This document shows positions 9,255 to 20,934 of a stretch of DNA of 64,000 nucleotides, piece by piece (the stretch's first letter is position 1; each line of letters starts with the position of its first letter). The stretch comes from Prosapia bicincta. Its lineage: Eukaryota; Arthropoda; Insecta; Hemiptera; Cercopidae. Under the pieces are notes generated by a model. That model saw only the letters and a program-made list of their open reading frames with translations, ran no database searches and was not told the DNA's origin. The DNA lies in the NCBI GenBank assembly GCA_036971475.1, contig JBAIZL010000003.1, positions 78,993,928 through 79,057,927 of the forward strand, in the 5' to 3' direction. Position numbers and translations under genes: made by a program.

Positions 9255-12254
9255 AGCAGTAAATGATAATAAAATTATAACCAAAGTATTGAAAACCAAA
9301 TAGTAATAACAATTAATTAGAAATTTGCATTTTTATACAATTTTTGAAAAATATTTTACACTAATGCAAGTAATATAAACAAAATTTTTTTAGTCAATTC
9401 CTACTTAGGTCAAGGTAAATTTTTTACTAATTTTTTATTAAATAATGACAATTAATATAAATTAAGTAACATAACTCTGATAGGTGTTACAATGCGACAC
9501 ATCTCCTAGAACAAATTATTGGAACTCTGAGATGACAATTTATCATGGACATCGGGCCATCGGCTACAATCCTAGAACAGTCATCCTCAATAATCAAAAC
9601 AGTTTTCCCTTTAAAATAAAAATTGTATACTGGAGCTCAATCAACAATCAAAATAGGAAGACAATTGTCTGAGCTGTTTAATGTAAACAAGAGGGTGTTG
9701 CACATTGCCATCTCTTGCAGAACATACATAAATGCAGCCCTAATTCGCTACAAAATAGATCATAAAAGGAATGGATGCCGGTGTTGACATGATATTCATT
9801 ATAACATACATTACATTGATGACCAGTATTAAAGTTAAAGGTTGTGGTGTTGGAATTTAATTATTTAAATCATAAAACAACAGATAATGAAGATATATTA
9901 TTTCTCTTCCTTTACACCTTACACCTGTATGTTTAAAATGTTTGTTAACATGTTCACTCTCAGGTGGCACATAATTGTGCCAAGTGGATCATATTCACAA
10001 ACCAACACTACACATTAAATAACATATTAACAAACCAGCCTTCATAGACAAGACTCTCTCCTCAAACAAAAAATTCAAATCTGTGAAACTTGGTTTTCAT
10101 AACATATAAATGTATCAATCTATTTGAAACTATTAGGCAATTTTTTTCGCTTAGTCTACAGCATTAAAAAATTAAATTTGATTGCTGTAGACCAACTGGC
10201 AAATATAAGTACCCTACATAAACCAGCTGTATTCATCAAATTGAGGTGAAATACCAAACCAGATTCACATAATGTTTTAGGTAAATTATTTATTACTCTC
10301 AAGTAAAGTAGGCCTGATTGAAACGAATGTAAGCAATTCTGTAAAGTTGGGGAAAAAAACAAAGTCTAGAAGTGCAATACTACTTTTTATGCCATGTTTG
10401 GAAACAGTCCTGCATACAAAGACCAAAGCTTTTGTTGTCCTTGTCTGTGCACACATTACATACTCAAAAGGTTGTTTTCCTCTTCTTTTCTGACTCTCGG
10501 CAATTTGAGCATCTTACCCTCTTTTCAAACTTTACTGAAAGATGTTAAACTTGAACTTGTTTGGTGGACATTGCAAAAGAGGTACGTTGCACATTGAGCA
10601 AATTTTCTATTATGGCTTCTCTAAATTGTATATAGGTCATTTTAAATTCTGGGCAAAAGTTTGAATATAGGTACTTCCTGTTCTGCAGGCTGGCATCTAT
10701 TAGGTGAAAAAAATACTTTGTTATATTGGGGTGTGGAGTAATAACAACATTTGGTGGTAGCTTCTGTCGATTCCACTCATTAACTTGTCTGCAACGACCA
10801 AACTTGGTTTGGAAACTTTATTTCCCCTCTTGTTTGTTACATACTCCATTGTAGAACCCAATATGTCTGCATAGCCAGAAATCTAGCAGCACAGAGTTGT
10901 GCCAGACCTCTCTACAGACCATATACCAAGTTTCAGACGACTTTACGATACACCGGTCTACGGTAAAAACCCAGATAGCTGGCCTATTTTATCAGAAAAT
11001 ATTTTGTGCTGTGGGAGCAAATGTGTTATTACTTCTTGAATGCTATTGTGAAAGTATCTTCAGGCAATTGGTATAATAGGGAGATTCATGTTTCTTGATG
11101 ATCATCTAGGGAATTTCAAAACCTATTACTTTACTCTCTTGACCTTTTCTAATATTCTGGTGGTTCTTGAAGGCCCATGTCTCTTTGCCTATACTCTACC
11201 AGACTCCATAAATAACTTCACCTGTTGAAGAATCAATTTCTAATCAGGTATACAACCTATACGCACGATATTATATGGTCTCCAGAATGTATGTTGTGTT
11301 ACATTGATGTAACGGCTATTGGATAAGTACGTTGCCACAGCAAAAGCACACTCTCTCTTGAACACTTCACCACCATAAGGGTCCGAACAGTACAAGTGGG
11401 TCGCAATAGAGTTGTAGGTCGGAGTGGATGCCACTAGTTAAGTACCAACTACCAATGTTGATAGTTAAATTTTCCTCGGACGGCGTGATGCAGTGTGGAA
11501 GAGATGGGACGACCTTGAATGGACCAATCAGAGCAAAGTAGCCTTCTAGACCACTAAGTAATCATCCATGTAAAATCAAATCAGCTTGGTTTCAAAAAGT
11601 ATCAATGTAAACATCCTGGAAGGCATTGTTATGTACTTCTACCTTGACTTACCCGTTATGTTCAGCTCCGTATGTTAGTGTGTTTGATTTACATGGACGT
11701 CGAAATCGACCACGACCGTGACCTACACTATACCCCCACCCAATTGTGCTGTTTGTACTCTTACTGAACTAACAACACAATCAAAACGTCAGTATCTGCC
11801 TTTTTTAAAGCACATCTTCACACATTCCAACCATTAATGACGGTTTTGTGACACCTTGCACTTGATATCCTCCTCAAGTTACACTAACTACAAGGAGAGT
11901 ATTAAGATTATGGTGTAAAAATTAAAAAATAACCATAAAACAAAACAAAAACTATATGTATACCAGAGTGAACAAGAATTTCAAATTAAATGACAAATAA
12001 ATAGGATGTTTAGAGAAATACGAATACCTTGGAATTGTAATAATGGAAGGCTGAGGAGGTGATAAAGGCCAAAATGATTAAAACAAAAAGGGTCTCTGGA
12101 ATGTTAAATTTAGTTTTATAGAATAAGGATGTCTTAAAAAAGAATAAACACTATAGTATTTATTCTATTTTGAAAAGTAAGCAGGTATGATGTATGGAGT
12201 TGTAAGCAGTTGAATATAACAAAAGGAAGAAGATTGTTAACAAGAGAAAAAGAG
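9255..12254. other. No gene recognised
   Basis: AT-rich DNA with scattered short frames only. A 64-codon minus-strand frame at 11240-11434 (MASTPTYNSIATHLYCSDPY...) has ordinary composition but no recognised family. A motif AATTTTTTTA(A)AGTCAATTCCTACT occurs both near 9385-9415 and near 12700-12725, suggesting an unassigned old repeat. Confidence 0.5.
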
Positions 12255-12272
12255 GTCTTTAATAAGAACACA

Positions 12273-12315
12273 AAACAAACTAGTTTCAGCGACGAAGTCG
12301 CCTTCCTCAGTGCTT
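12273..12315 (-). ncRNA. Hammerhead-type motif, left arm of foldback
   Basis: Mirror of the motif at 12333-12375: core CUGAGGA, extra A, 6-bp stem II, GAAA, loopless stem III ACU/AGU. Read from 12315 to 12273. Confidence 0.7.
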
Positions 12316-12332
12316 GGCTACTACTAGTAGCC

Positions 12333-12375
12333 AAGCACTGAGGAAGGCGACTTCGTCGCTGAAACTAGTTTGTTT
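12333..12375 (+). ncRNA. Hammerhead-type motif, right arm of foldback
   Basis: Stem I AAGCA/UGUUU (one G-U), core CUGAGGA (12338-12344), extra A, stem II GGCGAC/GUCGCU with loop UUC, GAAA (12361-12364), self-complementary stem III ACU/AGU, and unpaired U12370 at the cleavage position. All stem sequences differ from the PLE motif while pairing is kept. Confidence 0.75.
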
Positions 12376-12393
12376 TGTGTTCTTATTAAAGAC

Positions 12394-13289
12394 TAATTTT
12401 TGTGAGATTTTGAGTACACTACTTTAACTTTTACCTATGTGAATAGTTCTCACTAGCTAAGCTCTAAATAACTAAATAAAAGAGAAAAAGACTTTATTAG
12501 CAAGCCCACAAAAATATCAAACCAAGTCATAATTACTATTGTTAAAATGTATGAAGAGTGTATAGAGAATACACAAATGAGTGAAATAAAGTTGAAAAGC
12601 TCATATTGTTTGGTTATGTCCAAAGGAATTACCAAAGAAAGAATCCTGAAAAGAATTATGAATTAACTACCACTGGAGAGAAGAAGAAGTTATACAGAAA
12701 AATTTTTTTAAAGTCAATTCCTACTCAAGTTAACAAAGAAAAACTTCATTTCAGTTTCTTTTATATATAATATACATATGCCAGAATTGTTAACCTTGGA
12801 GGACTAGTGCCGGGTGATTATTCTCCCAGTGAGTTTCCAACAAAGATTATCAAACGGTTGCAAATCCTGAAATTCATTCAGCCCTTACATACCTTCTAAT
12901 TGACTCGCCATGTATCTATTTACGTCCGTCCCTAGATCAGGTAGTTTGACAGTTTTTGTTTACCTATAAGAGTTTGAAGTTATTGTTGCAACAGCTTGGA
13001 AGGTTTTTACCCTGCACGAGACCTCACGTTACATTACTGGTTTCTATAAATGGAGTCTATTTCTATTTGTATTTTGCGAGGTATTATAAGTGAAGTTTAA
13101 TTTTAATTGTATTTTGCAAGGTTTTTATAACATAAATTAATTTTCATTTGGTTTTTTGCAAGATTTTTTTGAGTGAATTTCATTTTGATATGTATTTTGT
13201 GAAGATTTTATAACTGAACTTCGTTTCAATTTATAAACCTGATGATCGATTTTAAATTATCTACGTTCATATTTTGTCATGGGGATAGA
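12394..13289. other. No gene recognised
   Basis: AT-rich sequence; nothing supported beyond the short repeated TCAATTCCTACT block near 12715. Confidence 0.5.
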
Positions 13290-14064
13290 AGCTGACACAA
13301 GTTTTATAAATCACTTGTTACAAGAGACGGAAAATAAAGTATATAGATGATCTTCAAGTGAAGAGAGTGAAAATGTTAGGAGAGTGTTCATTATTCCGAG
13401 AATGAACAAAGTGCCTACAGTGATGTTGATCAGGCTAATGTTGTTCATGAAGACATTGACAGAGATTTGGATTTTGGAATTGAAAATCCAAGTAACTCTG
13501 GTCATATAAATAACTCTAATGATAGTTTAGAAGAAATTCACACTAAAAAATGTCGCTTAGAACTGAATTTGGAAGAGTACACTTCTGACGAAGATGATTT
13601 TTCTCCTTATAAAGAACACACTACTTTTTACTATGGGAAATCTAAAATTGACAAGGGTAGAGCGATTGTGCCACCGACAAAATGGTATCGCAAACCGGCT
13701 CTTAAAATGTAAGAACCCCTTAGCGTAACATTATAATTCATTTGCCAGGGGTAAAACAAGAAGTAAAAAATTCAAATACAACCCTGAAAGGACAGAATCA
13801 GTTGTTTGATAATGAGACTTGATTCATTCCATAGTGTTTTGCACAATATATATAAAATTTTAAAAAACTATTTTGCAAGGGAGAGAGATTGATTCTAATG
13901 AACCTGCTTTTGGAAAAATTGAAGTATTGATTGGGGTTTTGTATATTTGTGGGGTGATGAAGTCTTCAGACAAAAATTCTAAAGGTATATGGATGACAGA
14001 AGGGACTGGTATGGATATAGCAGTGTGGTCAATATCAAGACACAAATTCCATTTGCTCTTGTAA
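13290..14064 (+). pseudogene. Decayed piggyBac-type transposase, N-terminal half
   Basis: 13467-13712 reads an acidic leader followed by FYYGKSK...VPPTKW, resembling the region just before the piggyBac DDE domain. 13873-14064 reads GKIEVLIGVLYICGVMKSSDKNSKGIWMTEGTGMDI...ISRHKF, matching the start of the piggyBac transposase domain (E-I-x-x-I-G-L/V pattern, W, then SxxRF). An AT-rich segment with stops separates the two blocks, and no downstream catalytic region follows, so the gene is broken. Assignment rests on recognised family motifs. Confidence 0.7.
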
Positions 14065-14177
14065 GTATTGCGTTTTGCTGTATATGGTGTTTGTAAACTA
14101 TTCTTGTTTACAAAATATTTTGTTTTCATGATTATTGTAACAAAAAAAAGTTTATTTACAATATAAGCTATAGCTTT

Positions 14178-14358
14178 ATAATAATAAATACACAAAAACC
14201 TCTTAACCACAAACTTTCTTTATTTTACCCTTATGTACATTTCAGTTACAAAGTAACCATCCTCAGAGGGATAACATACAAAGACTGGTACTGAAATGTA
14301 CATAAGGGTAAAATAAAGAAAGTTTGTGGTTAAGAGATTTTTGTGTATTTATTATTAA
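14178..14358. mobile_element. Foldback element with one complete hammerhead motif
   Basis: Inverted arms (paired positions sum to 28536) share CTCTTAACCACAAACTTTC and ATTTTACCCTTATGTAC. The left arm, read on the minus strand, has a full motif. The right arm keeps only GAAATGTACATAAGGGT and has lost core and stem II, so the two arms differ by a small deletion near the centre. Confidence 0.75.
14228..14270 (-). ncRNA. Hammerhead-type motif in foldback arm
   Basis: Stem I CCCU/AGGG, core CUGAGGA, extra U, stem II GGUUAC/GUAACU (one G-U) with loop UUU, GAAA, loopless stem III AUGU/ACAU, and A at the cleavage site. Stem II differs from the PLE copy but pairs fully. Confidence 0.72.
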
Positions 14359-14739
14359 ATTCAACCACAGTATATTCCTAATAAATAGTTATAGCTTTAT
14401 ATTTGGCAATAGTAAACAAAAATATTTTAATTACAGGCGTGATTTTTGCCAGAGGAACTTAGATAAAAGGCAACAAAATGCTGTGCTAATTGTAGAAAAA
14501 GTGTTTATAAAGACCATTTAGTTGAAGTACTTGAATAGTTTTTGACGTATAAAAAAGGAACTCGTATTGTATTTTTTGTTCATAGCTTTTATAATATAAC
14601 AAAATATGTTTAAATAATTTTGTGTTTTATAACACCAACTGTTTTATTGATATTGGCCTGAAAACTAGTTGGGTTAAAAAATTACCCTACGTGATCTCTG
14701 GTGAAACGGGTATTAATGCGAGTCCTCTAAGGTTAAGTG

Positions 14740-15352
14740 GCAAAATAGAAAGCAAATTTCCTTGCAATTTTCCATTTTCTATTCTATGTATGGTGTTGGA
14801 CTATTATTTTTGTTTGTTACTATTTATACGCCTTCTTTGTTTCGCCATGTACATTGTGTTGTAGTTTTTTTTTTTGTTTTCCTTTCCCATGTCCCTTTCT
14901 GAAGCAAGGCTCAATAGCGTTAATCCAGTTTGTTATTTTATTTTATTCTTTTCATTCATTTTTAATCCTTGAGCATTATTTATAATATTATATGGTAACC
15001 TTGGCAACAATTTAAGGTTGTACAATGGAGGTTTTGATGATAACCAGATAGGAGCAAAAAAAATTCATATACTGTATTTCTATGAAAATTACACTTCTAG
15101 CTATGGAAAAGTTGCCTCAGTCCCAAAAGTGCTAGACTTTGAACTTGAAGATACTCAGTTCAAATCCGTCCTAGACCCCTACATTTTTCATAATTTAATT
15201 ATTGAATAAATATTTGAAAAAACTGTATTAACATCAATTGTTATCCACTACAGGTTTACAAAAATGTATTTGAACATGATTGGACGAATAAAAATTATTT
15301 TATTAATGATTGAAAATGTGTACAAGACATATATCAGGAGAGTATGAGTTAA
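14740..15352 (+). repeat. Interspersed repeat with a tRNA-like segment, copy 1
   Basis: Shares long blocks with minus-strand copies at 43780-44345 and 62795-63170: GGTAACC.TGGCAACAATTTAAGG, ACAATGGAGGTTTTGA, and a block CTCAGTTCAAATCC...AGACCCC. The last block resembles a tRNA T-arm/box B with acceptor stem, preceded by an anticodon-arm-like hairpin (ACTTTGAACTTGAAGAT). This suggests a tRNA-related SINE or composite. No poly(A) or target duplication was defined. Confidence 0.6.
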
Positions 15353-16901
15353 TAGGGAGAATTTTAAAAATAGGAAGAGGAATAGGAGATTAGAGTTAAT
15401 AGTTGAAAGACACCCAACAGCTGATAATCTGAACGGCAAAAAGGCATTTAGAACGGCAGCAGTATAGTGACATCAGACTCTGTACAAGTGGATATATCTA
15501 TTTAACACAATTCTTTCAACTATGGAAATATATTTTTTCAATAAATAAATTTATATATATGTGGACATTTTCTCAATGTACATTTATTACTATTAACTTT
15601 TTCATAAACAAGAGTATAATATACACATCATTGTTCATAGCATTCTGCAGACAGTATCACCATTATAAAAAATAAGCATCCATGTTTAAATACAGTCTAA
15701 CACTGAGCCTAAATCTTTTTACAACCTCACTTTAATAATGCAGAAGCTTATTGAATTTTCAATCTTATGTTGAACTCGGTGAAAATAAAGTTCTCTCACA
15801 ATTTCAAAACCTTATACGACCATTTAACTATTTTATAAATCATTTTAGTTTATAACGATTTAATAATGATAACCTTAGTATTTTTTCAATATTTGTACTA
15901 TAAACAAACTTATTAATCTAAAACCATTACATTTACAAAATACCTTTACAAGTGTGGTATATACAAACTGTCCTTTACTTTTATATTTTTTAGATATTTG
16001 TTAAGTATAATTTAATAATGATATGAATCTACAGCATATCTAAAATAATTTGCAATATATAATCTACAGTGTACAGAAAGGGGGTCGCTTAAAATCTCAC
16101 TTTACTTAATAAGTAACATGAATATAGCTGCTCAAAAACATATTCACTGCTGAAATTTACATGGAGGCTCATCCTAGGTGCAAAAGTTCTTTATTTTGTG
16201 TAAAATTACTGTATTTTATCAGGAGTGCAGAAAATGTTTTACCCGCAATATTTTCCCCAATCCCATATATAGACATTTCAAATTTCTCCAAGAACTATGG
16301 AACATATAGATAGAAGTTTAGCAGCTTATGTAAATTCTATATTATTACCAATGTAGTGATAATTTCGCAATAGGACTATTCCCCTACATACACTACAAAT
16401 TTGAAAGTATAGTAATAAAGTATTTTTAAAAATCAACATGTGCGTAATATGCTAGATTTCAGTAGTGAGGAGACCATTAATTTTTCTAGCATCAGGTGTA
16501 ATCTTGCATTTGTGTGGAGCCGAGCTGCTCTGCGATGCCAAATTGATAACACGATACGCTCTTGTAGTTGCAAGAAAATAATAACAGACAATTAGATACG
16601 AATTCTAACCTATCGCTCCGTTTGTTAAAGGAATTTTAGTACATTTTTAATTCTTTTTATTCAGAAACAGTTTATAAATTCTTCTTCTTAAGGAAACAAA
16701 TTATTAAAAAAATTGTGTAAACTAGATTTAACCCAAAATTTCCCCAGATCGGACATATTCTGCACTCCTGTATTTTTGAGCTTTCATTTGAGTCTAAATA
16801 TAGGTAATTCTATGGTCCTATAAAAGAGTATAACTATTCATATTCTGCACATATGCACTTTGTTAGAAAAACAGTGCACATTCTATATGAAAGCATATTT
16901 C

Positions 16902-16960
<59 letters not shown>

Positions 16961-18452
16961 AACATTTATAGAATGGGCTATATAATGTTCTTGAAGAATT
17001 GGAAAAATAAATTAGAAATAACTCACACAAAATTTAAAAAGAAATTCATTAAAAGATTGGTTAGGTTAAATGAAAACTAAATTGAGGTAAAAGCACAGAA
17101 TTGTAAACAAGGTTTTTGAACTGGAAATGTATTAGGAAATTTGTTATATCAAATAACCTAACACATAAATTAAAACAAGATAATCTAATAATAGTTATGT
17201 GTAAACAAATTTGTAAACTGTAGTAACATAGGGCCTAAGTAATTACTTGAAGGAGAAAGTGAACACGTTTGTAAACAAAAGAGAATTGAAAGGTTATGTT
17301 TGAAAAATTGGGCTCAAAACACACACAATTCAAAATATTACAAGAGTAAAACACAAAGACACTTCACACACTAATAATATTAATTAAATAAACACTGGAA
17401 ACTTTATTAAGGATCGGAAAATTGAAACAGTAAGTTTCAACCAAAGTTTAACCAAATTAAAACTGGTGAAAATAGTTCGTTGACATTAACAGATGTGAAA
17501 GTAAACAAATATAAGTCGGTCAGGTGCAGTTTGACTCTAGTGAGAAGGAATCGAACTAAATTATAAACCATCTGATTTTTGGTTTTTTAGAAGAAGGAGG
17601 CCGCCATATTTGTAACATTTTAAAGGAAAAACGAAGAGTTAGTTGAGTGAGAGATGGCGTGGGGACGCGACAAGATGGATCTGCCAGGACCAGTCAAAAT
17701 TCTATTTATCAGGAACTTCGTCAAAATTATACAGATTTGTTAAGAAGATTGGCCAAACTAAATTAAGGAGAAGTGAATTTCAGAATATAATACAGTGGTA
17801 ATATAATGTGAAGTAAATAAAACGAATTTAAGTGTAAAAAAAGTGAAATTAACAAACGGAATTCCACGTGCGAGCAAACAGCCATTTGCCATTATTTGAT
17901 GAGATAAGTATCTAGCGCTATAAAAAATAAACTTTAATGGACATTTAAGATAATAAGAAAGTTTAAAATTGTACATTAGAATATCTTGTAGTTAATTAAT
18001 AGTAAGTAATAAGAAATAATCCAGTTCAAATAGTTTAGCCTTTTTGCATATTCAAAATTTAAGTTTTTTCCATCAGGAAAATATTTATTAAAACAAATTT
18101 CAAAATTTAATATTGTTTTCAAAATTTATTTAATTAACAAAAGAAGTAAAAATATAGCCCATGTTATAAACCCCGAGATTGTAAGAGATCGTAAAATTAG
18201 CCAAGGGTATTAAAATTGTGTAACTGTAAAATCAAAAGAAAAAAGAGTTAAACCGAGTTTGTTAAAATTGTTAAGTTAGAAATTTTTGTTTTGTGTGTAT
18301 TGTTTAACTGTTGAAATAGAAATTGTAATAATAAAGAATTATGAATTGTTCCTGAGTAAGTTTTTGTGTTTTAACTAGAAATTTGATATATATTATAAAA
18401 GTAATATTTAATAGTATAAAACATAGTTGAATTGTGTTTTATAAATAACATT

Positions 18453-18456
<4 letters not shown>
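15353..18456. other. No gene recognised; contains a (TA)n run at 16905-16957
   Basis: Very AT-rich DNA with many stops in all frames. The only frame over 70 codons near 16853 runs through the TA microsatellite and is not credible. No splice-linked coding segment or known repeat was recognised. Confidence 0.5.

Positions 18457-18506
<50 letters not shown>
18457..18506. repeat. (TA)n microsatellite flanking a foldback element on its left
   Basis: About 25 TA units, 35 bp outside the left foldback arm. Confidence 0.95.
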
Positions 18507-18511
<5 letters not shown>

Positions 18512-18541
18512 TAGGTTAGTTTTGGTTGGTAAAGATTATTT

Positions 18542-18822
18542 AGATTTTTTGGACTAAGAGACTGACAGACTTACCTTGGTAAGAGACCACTCTGTAGTCT
18601 TGAAATAGAAACACATAAAAGCACTTAAACAATGATATATTTCAACCACACAGTGGTCTTTGTCAATCGAAGAGAAAACACCCATGTGTTTTCTCTTCGA
18701 TTGACAAAGACCACTGTGTGGTTGAAATATATCATTGTTTAAGTGCTTTTATGGGTTTCTATTTGAAGACTACAGAGTGGACTCTTACCAAGGTAAGTCT
18801 GTCAGTCTCCTAGTCCAAAAAA

Positions 18823-18823
<1 letters not shown>
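18542..18823. mobile_element. Foldback element between two TA microsatellites, with degenerate hammerhead motifs
   Basis: Long inverted arms (inner pairing positions sum to 37367) with GTGTTTTCTCTTCGA at the centre and TACCTTGGTAAGAG / TCTGTCAGTCTC near the outside. The arms differ by a few indels. The right arm abuts (TA)n at 18825-18876, and (TA)n lies just left at 18457-18506. No coding potential. Confidence 0.85.
18697..18738 (+). ncRNA. Hammerhead-like motif with altered core (mirror copy at 18629-18670 minus)
   Basis: UUGACAA occupies the CUGANGA position. It is followed by one extra A, stem II GACCAC/GUGGUU with loop UGU, GAAA, and stem III AUA/UAU with C18733 at the cleavage position. 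Stem II is a full 6-bp match to the family architecture, but core C3 and G8 read U and A. Stem I pairs only with a bulge, or by using the U3 position. It may be inactive. Confidence 0.4.

Positions 18824-18824
<1 letters not shown>

Positions 18825-18876
<52 letters not shown>
18825..18876. repeat. (TA)n microsatellite flanking the same foldback on its right
   Basis: About 26 TA units starting two bases after the end of the right arm. Confidence 0.95.
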
Positions 18877-18878
<2 letters not shown>

Positions 18879-19341
18879 TACTTAAACTATGGGCAGTATC
18901 TACTAGGCTCACGATAAACAAACACACTGCAGGTACTGCATAGGGCAACAACAGCACTCGCCACAGCAAACCCACATGAGTAAGCATGACAACAAATGTA
19001 TTAAACGAAAGTTAGATTTTACTAATCAAAAGGAATGATTACTTGCAACTGTCTGCTACATGAATACAAAATGTCATCATTGTTAAACCACAAAGATTTA
19101 CAATGACACAAAATTCTAAATATTACCTACAATTTTTAAAATTAAACAAAAATTATGTACATAAATAAACAAGAAGTAGTGTTTGTCACATCATCGAATC
19201 TATAAGAATCGTTATTAAATTTTATAACTAAAATAATGAAGTAATAAATATTAAAATATTCTACTTAAATATTACTAATTATGAATGCAAATATTTATAT
19301 CTTAATTCATTAGAAATTATCTCAAATTGTATAACTTATAT
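18877..19341. other. Probable TMEM69 3' UTR and intergenic DNA
   Basis: Lies downstream (minus-strand sense) of the TMEM69 stop codon. AT-rich, no ORF. No canonical AATAAA was located on the minus strand close to the stop, so the 3' end is undefined. Confidence 0.4.
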
Positions 19342-20055
19342 TTAGAAACTGCACAGCAGAGTTGTTAGCAATGAAATAATGCCTGTTGAAGTAAGTAGAA
19401 CACGCAGAGCTCGAAACCAAGAAGGGTAATGACTAGTCAGTAAGTCTACATAAACAGCTGCCCCCAAACCAGAAGATATAACAAGCAATCCTAAAGACTG
19501 TGGGACTATCAAACCAACACAAGCTACTAATGAAGGAACAGTACTTAACCCAATGTTTTTTAAAGTTGGTTTATCGCTATTAAGAGCATAGCCCCATTTT
19601 ACTCCTCCAACAAAAGCTAAAATGGTTGCCCCATATGCTAGCTGGGCAAAAGCTATACTAGCACTATACCCAAAAAACAGAAATGAAACTGGTGCAGCAA
19701 TAAATGGTATTATTCCTCCCAAACCAAAAATAAGAGTAGAAGAAGGTGCATCTGCAAGGGTTTTGAAATCTATGTCTTTGAAAACTGAAATCTGCTGTTT
19801 AAATACATTAAAATAATTTTTACTTTCATAAAAAGATCCAGAAGTATGAACAACTCTTGTGCACTGATTGTAAGGAAATGCTAAATATTTATTTGATGTA
19901 TTATTATTATTTCTCAGATAAATTTGTACTTCTCTGGTGCATTCAATTCTTCTATCATTACTTGTGAATGTGTTGTAATTACTAGTTACAGTTGAGAGTT
20001 TATAAATATGTTGCTGACAATATCTAAATGTCGATGGCTTAAATACCATAAACAT
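19342..20055 (-). CDS. TMEM69: TMEM69 orthologue (DUF3429 multi-pass membrane protein)
   Basis: A 237-codon frame from ATG at 20055 to TAA. Residues about 1-85 are Ser/Asn/Tyr-rich with basic residues and no membrane helix, consistent with a mitochondrial presequence. The C-terminal 140 residues hold about five hydrophobic segments with the DUF3429 signature: FGLGGIIPFIAAP, FAQLAYGATILAFVGGVKWG and HYPSWFRALRVLLT. These match vertebrate TMEM69 (GLIPFVAPP, AYGASFLSFLGGIRWG, HYPNWFKALR). Molecular function is unknown. The coding exon begins at a 3' splice site (TTTTTTTCCAG|GTAAC, exon base 20072), 17 bases before this ATG. Upstream exons were not identified and would lie across the tandem array. 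A longer reading through the intron to 20100 is rejected because of that splice site. Confidence 0.88.
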   Translation of the reverse strand: MFMVFKPSTFRYCQQHIYKLSTVTSNYNTFTSNDRRIECTREVQIYLRNNNNTSNKYLAFPYNQCTRVVHTSGSFYESKNYFNVFKQQISVFKDIDFKTLADAPSSTLIFGLGGIIPFIAAPVSFLFFGYSASIAFAQLAYGATILAFVGGVKWGYALNSDKPTLKNIGLSTVPSLVACVGLIVPQSLGLLVISSGLGAAVYVDLLTSHYPSWFRALRVLLTSTGIISLLTTLLCSF

Positions 20056-20071
20056 AATGTTCTGATTGTTA

Positions 20072-20092
20072 CCTGGAAAAAAATTATAAGAA
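20072..20092 (-). promoter_or_regulatory. 3' splice site of the TMEM69 coding exon
   Basis: On the minus strand: TTATAATTTTTTTCCAG|GTAACAATC, with a branch-like TTATAAT immediately upstream. The first exon bases GTAAC themselves resemble a 5' splice site, giving a combined AG|GT junction. The same junction recurs in most units of the adjacent array. Confidence 0.65.
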
Positions 20093-20766
20093 TCAATCAA
20101 ATACAGTGTAAAACATTAATCAATATCAGAGCAACACATTTGTGAGATTTAATAATACATTAACATACTGTTCTAATTCTTACCTGGGAAAAATTATAAG
20201 AAGCAACAAAATACAGTAGAATACATTGATCAAATTCAGGGCAACATGATTTTGGAATTTAATCATACATAAATTTACTGTTCTAATAGTTACCTTTCAA
20301 AAAATTATAAGAATCAAAAATAAATTAATCAGTTTCAGAGCATCATGATTGTGGGATATAATCATACATAATGTTCTAATTGTACCTATGACAAAATTAT
20401 GGGTCAATCAAATACAGTATAATACATTGATCAATTTCAGAGCAACATGATTGTGGGATTTAATCATACATAAACATAATGTTCTAATTGTTACCTGCCA
20501 AAATATTATAAGAATCAATAAAATACAGTATAATACATTTATCAATTTCAGAGCAACATAATTGTGGGATTTAATCATACATAAACATAATGTTCTAATT
20601 GTTATCTGGAAAAAAATTATAAGAATCAATAAAATACAGTATAATACATTTATCAATTTCAGAGCAACATAATTGTGGGATTTAATCATACATAAACGTT
20701 ATGTTCTAATTGTTACCTGCCAAAATATTATAAGAATCAATAAAATACAGTATAATACATTTATCA
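20093..20766 (-). repeat. About 111-bp tandem repeat array, segment 1 (adjacent to TMEM69 exon)
   Basis: Six units with period about 105-115 bp, each with GTTACCTGG/GCC...ATTATAAGAATCAATAAAATACAG on the plus strand. On the minus strand each unit reads as splice-acceptor-like T-tract, CAG|GTAACAATTAGAACATTATGTTTATG, then unique filler. The block from the T-tract to ATGTTTATG is nearly identical to the genuine exon boundary at 20055-20092. Units 2 and 3 are degraded at the junction. The last 13 bp (20754-20766) form the left target duplication of the LINE. Confidence 0.92.
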
Positions 20767-20934
20767 TTTTTTTTCCAGGCGAAAAACCTATTGAGGTTAT
20801 CATCGCCTAACTAAGGTTTGTTAAAAATAAATATTAAAATATTACATAAATAAAACTAATCAAAATAAAATAAAATAAATGTTTAAAACTAATTGTAATT
20901 ATCTAAAACTAAAGAACCTAAAATTATACAAAAT

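Larger units (their letters stand above)
12255..12393. mobile_element. Short perfect foldback element with two outward-facing hammerhead motifs
   Basis: An approximately 139-bp palindrome centred at about 12324; paired positions sum to 24648. Each arm carries a complete hammerhead-type motif reading from centre to outside. No coding potential. The topology (two outward-facing hammerheads in inverted ends) is that of the PLE at 2534-5530 without its ORF. Confidence 0.85.

Noticed and set aside
9078..9303. Overlapping 63- and 73-codon frames
   Set aside because: They lie in the LINE 5' UTR-like segment shared with 25936-26479 and show no family similarity.
11240..11434. 64-codon minus-strand frame MASTPTYNSIATHLYC...
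   Set aside because: Reasonable amino-acid composition but short, isolated, no recognised family or splice context.
16853..17080. 75-codon frame containing a run of Tyr-Ile
   Set aside because: Translation of the (TA)n microsatellite; same for frames at 18735, 18802 and 38380.
19342..20100. Longer TMEM69 reading with start at 20100 (MIDSYNFFPG...)
   Set aside because: The first residues are intron sequence upstream of the TTTTTTTCCAG acceptor and match the satellite unit; ATG 20055 is preferred.
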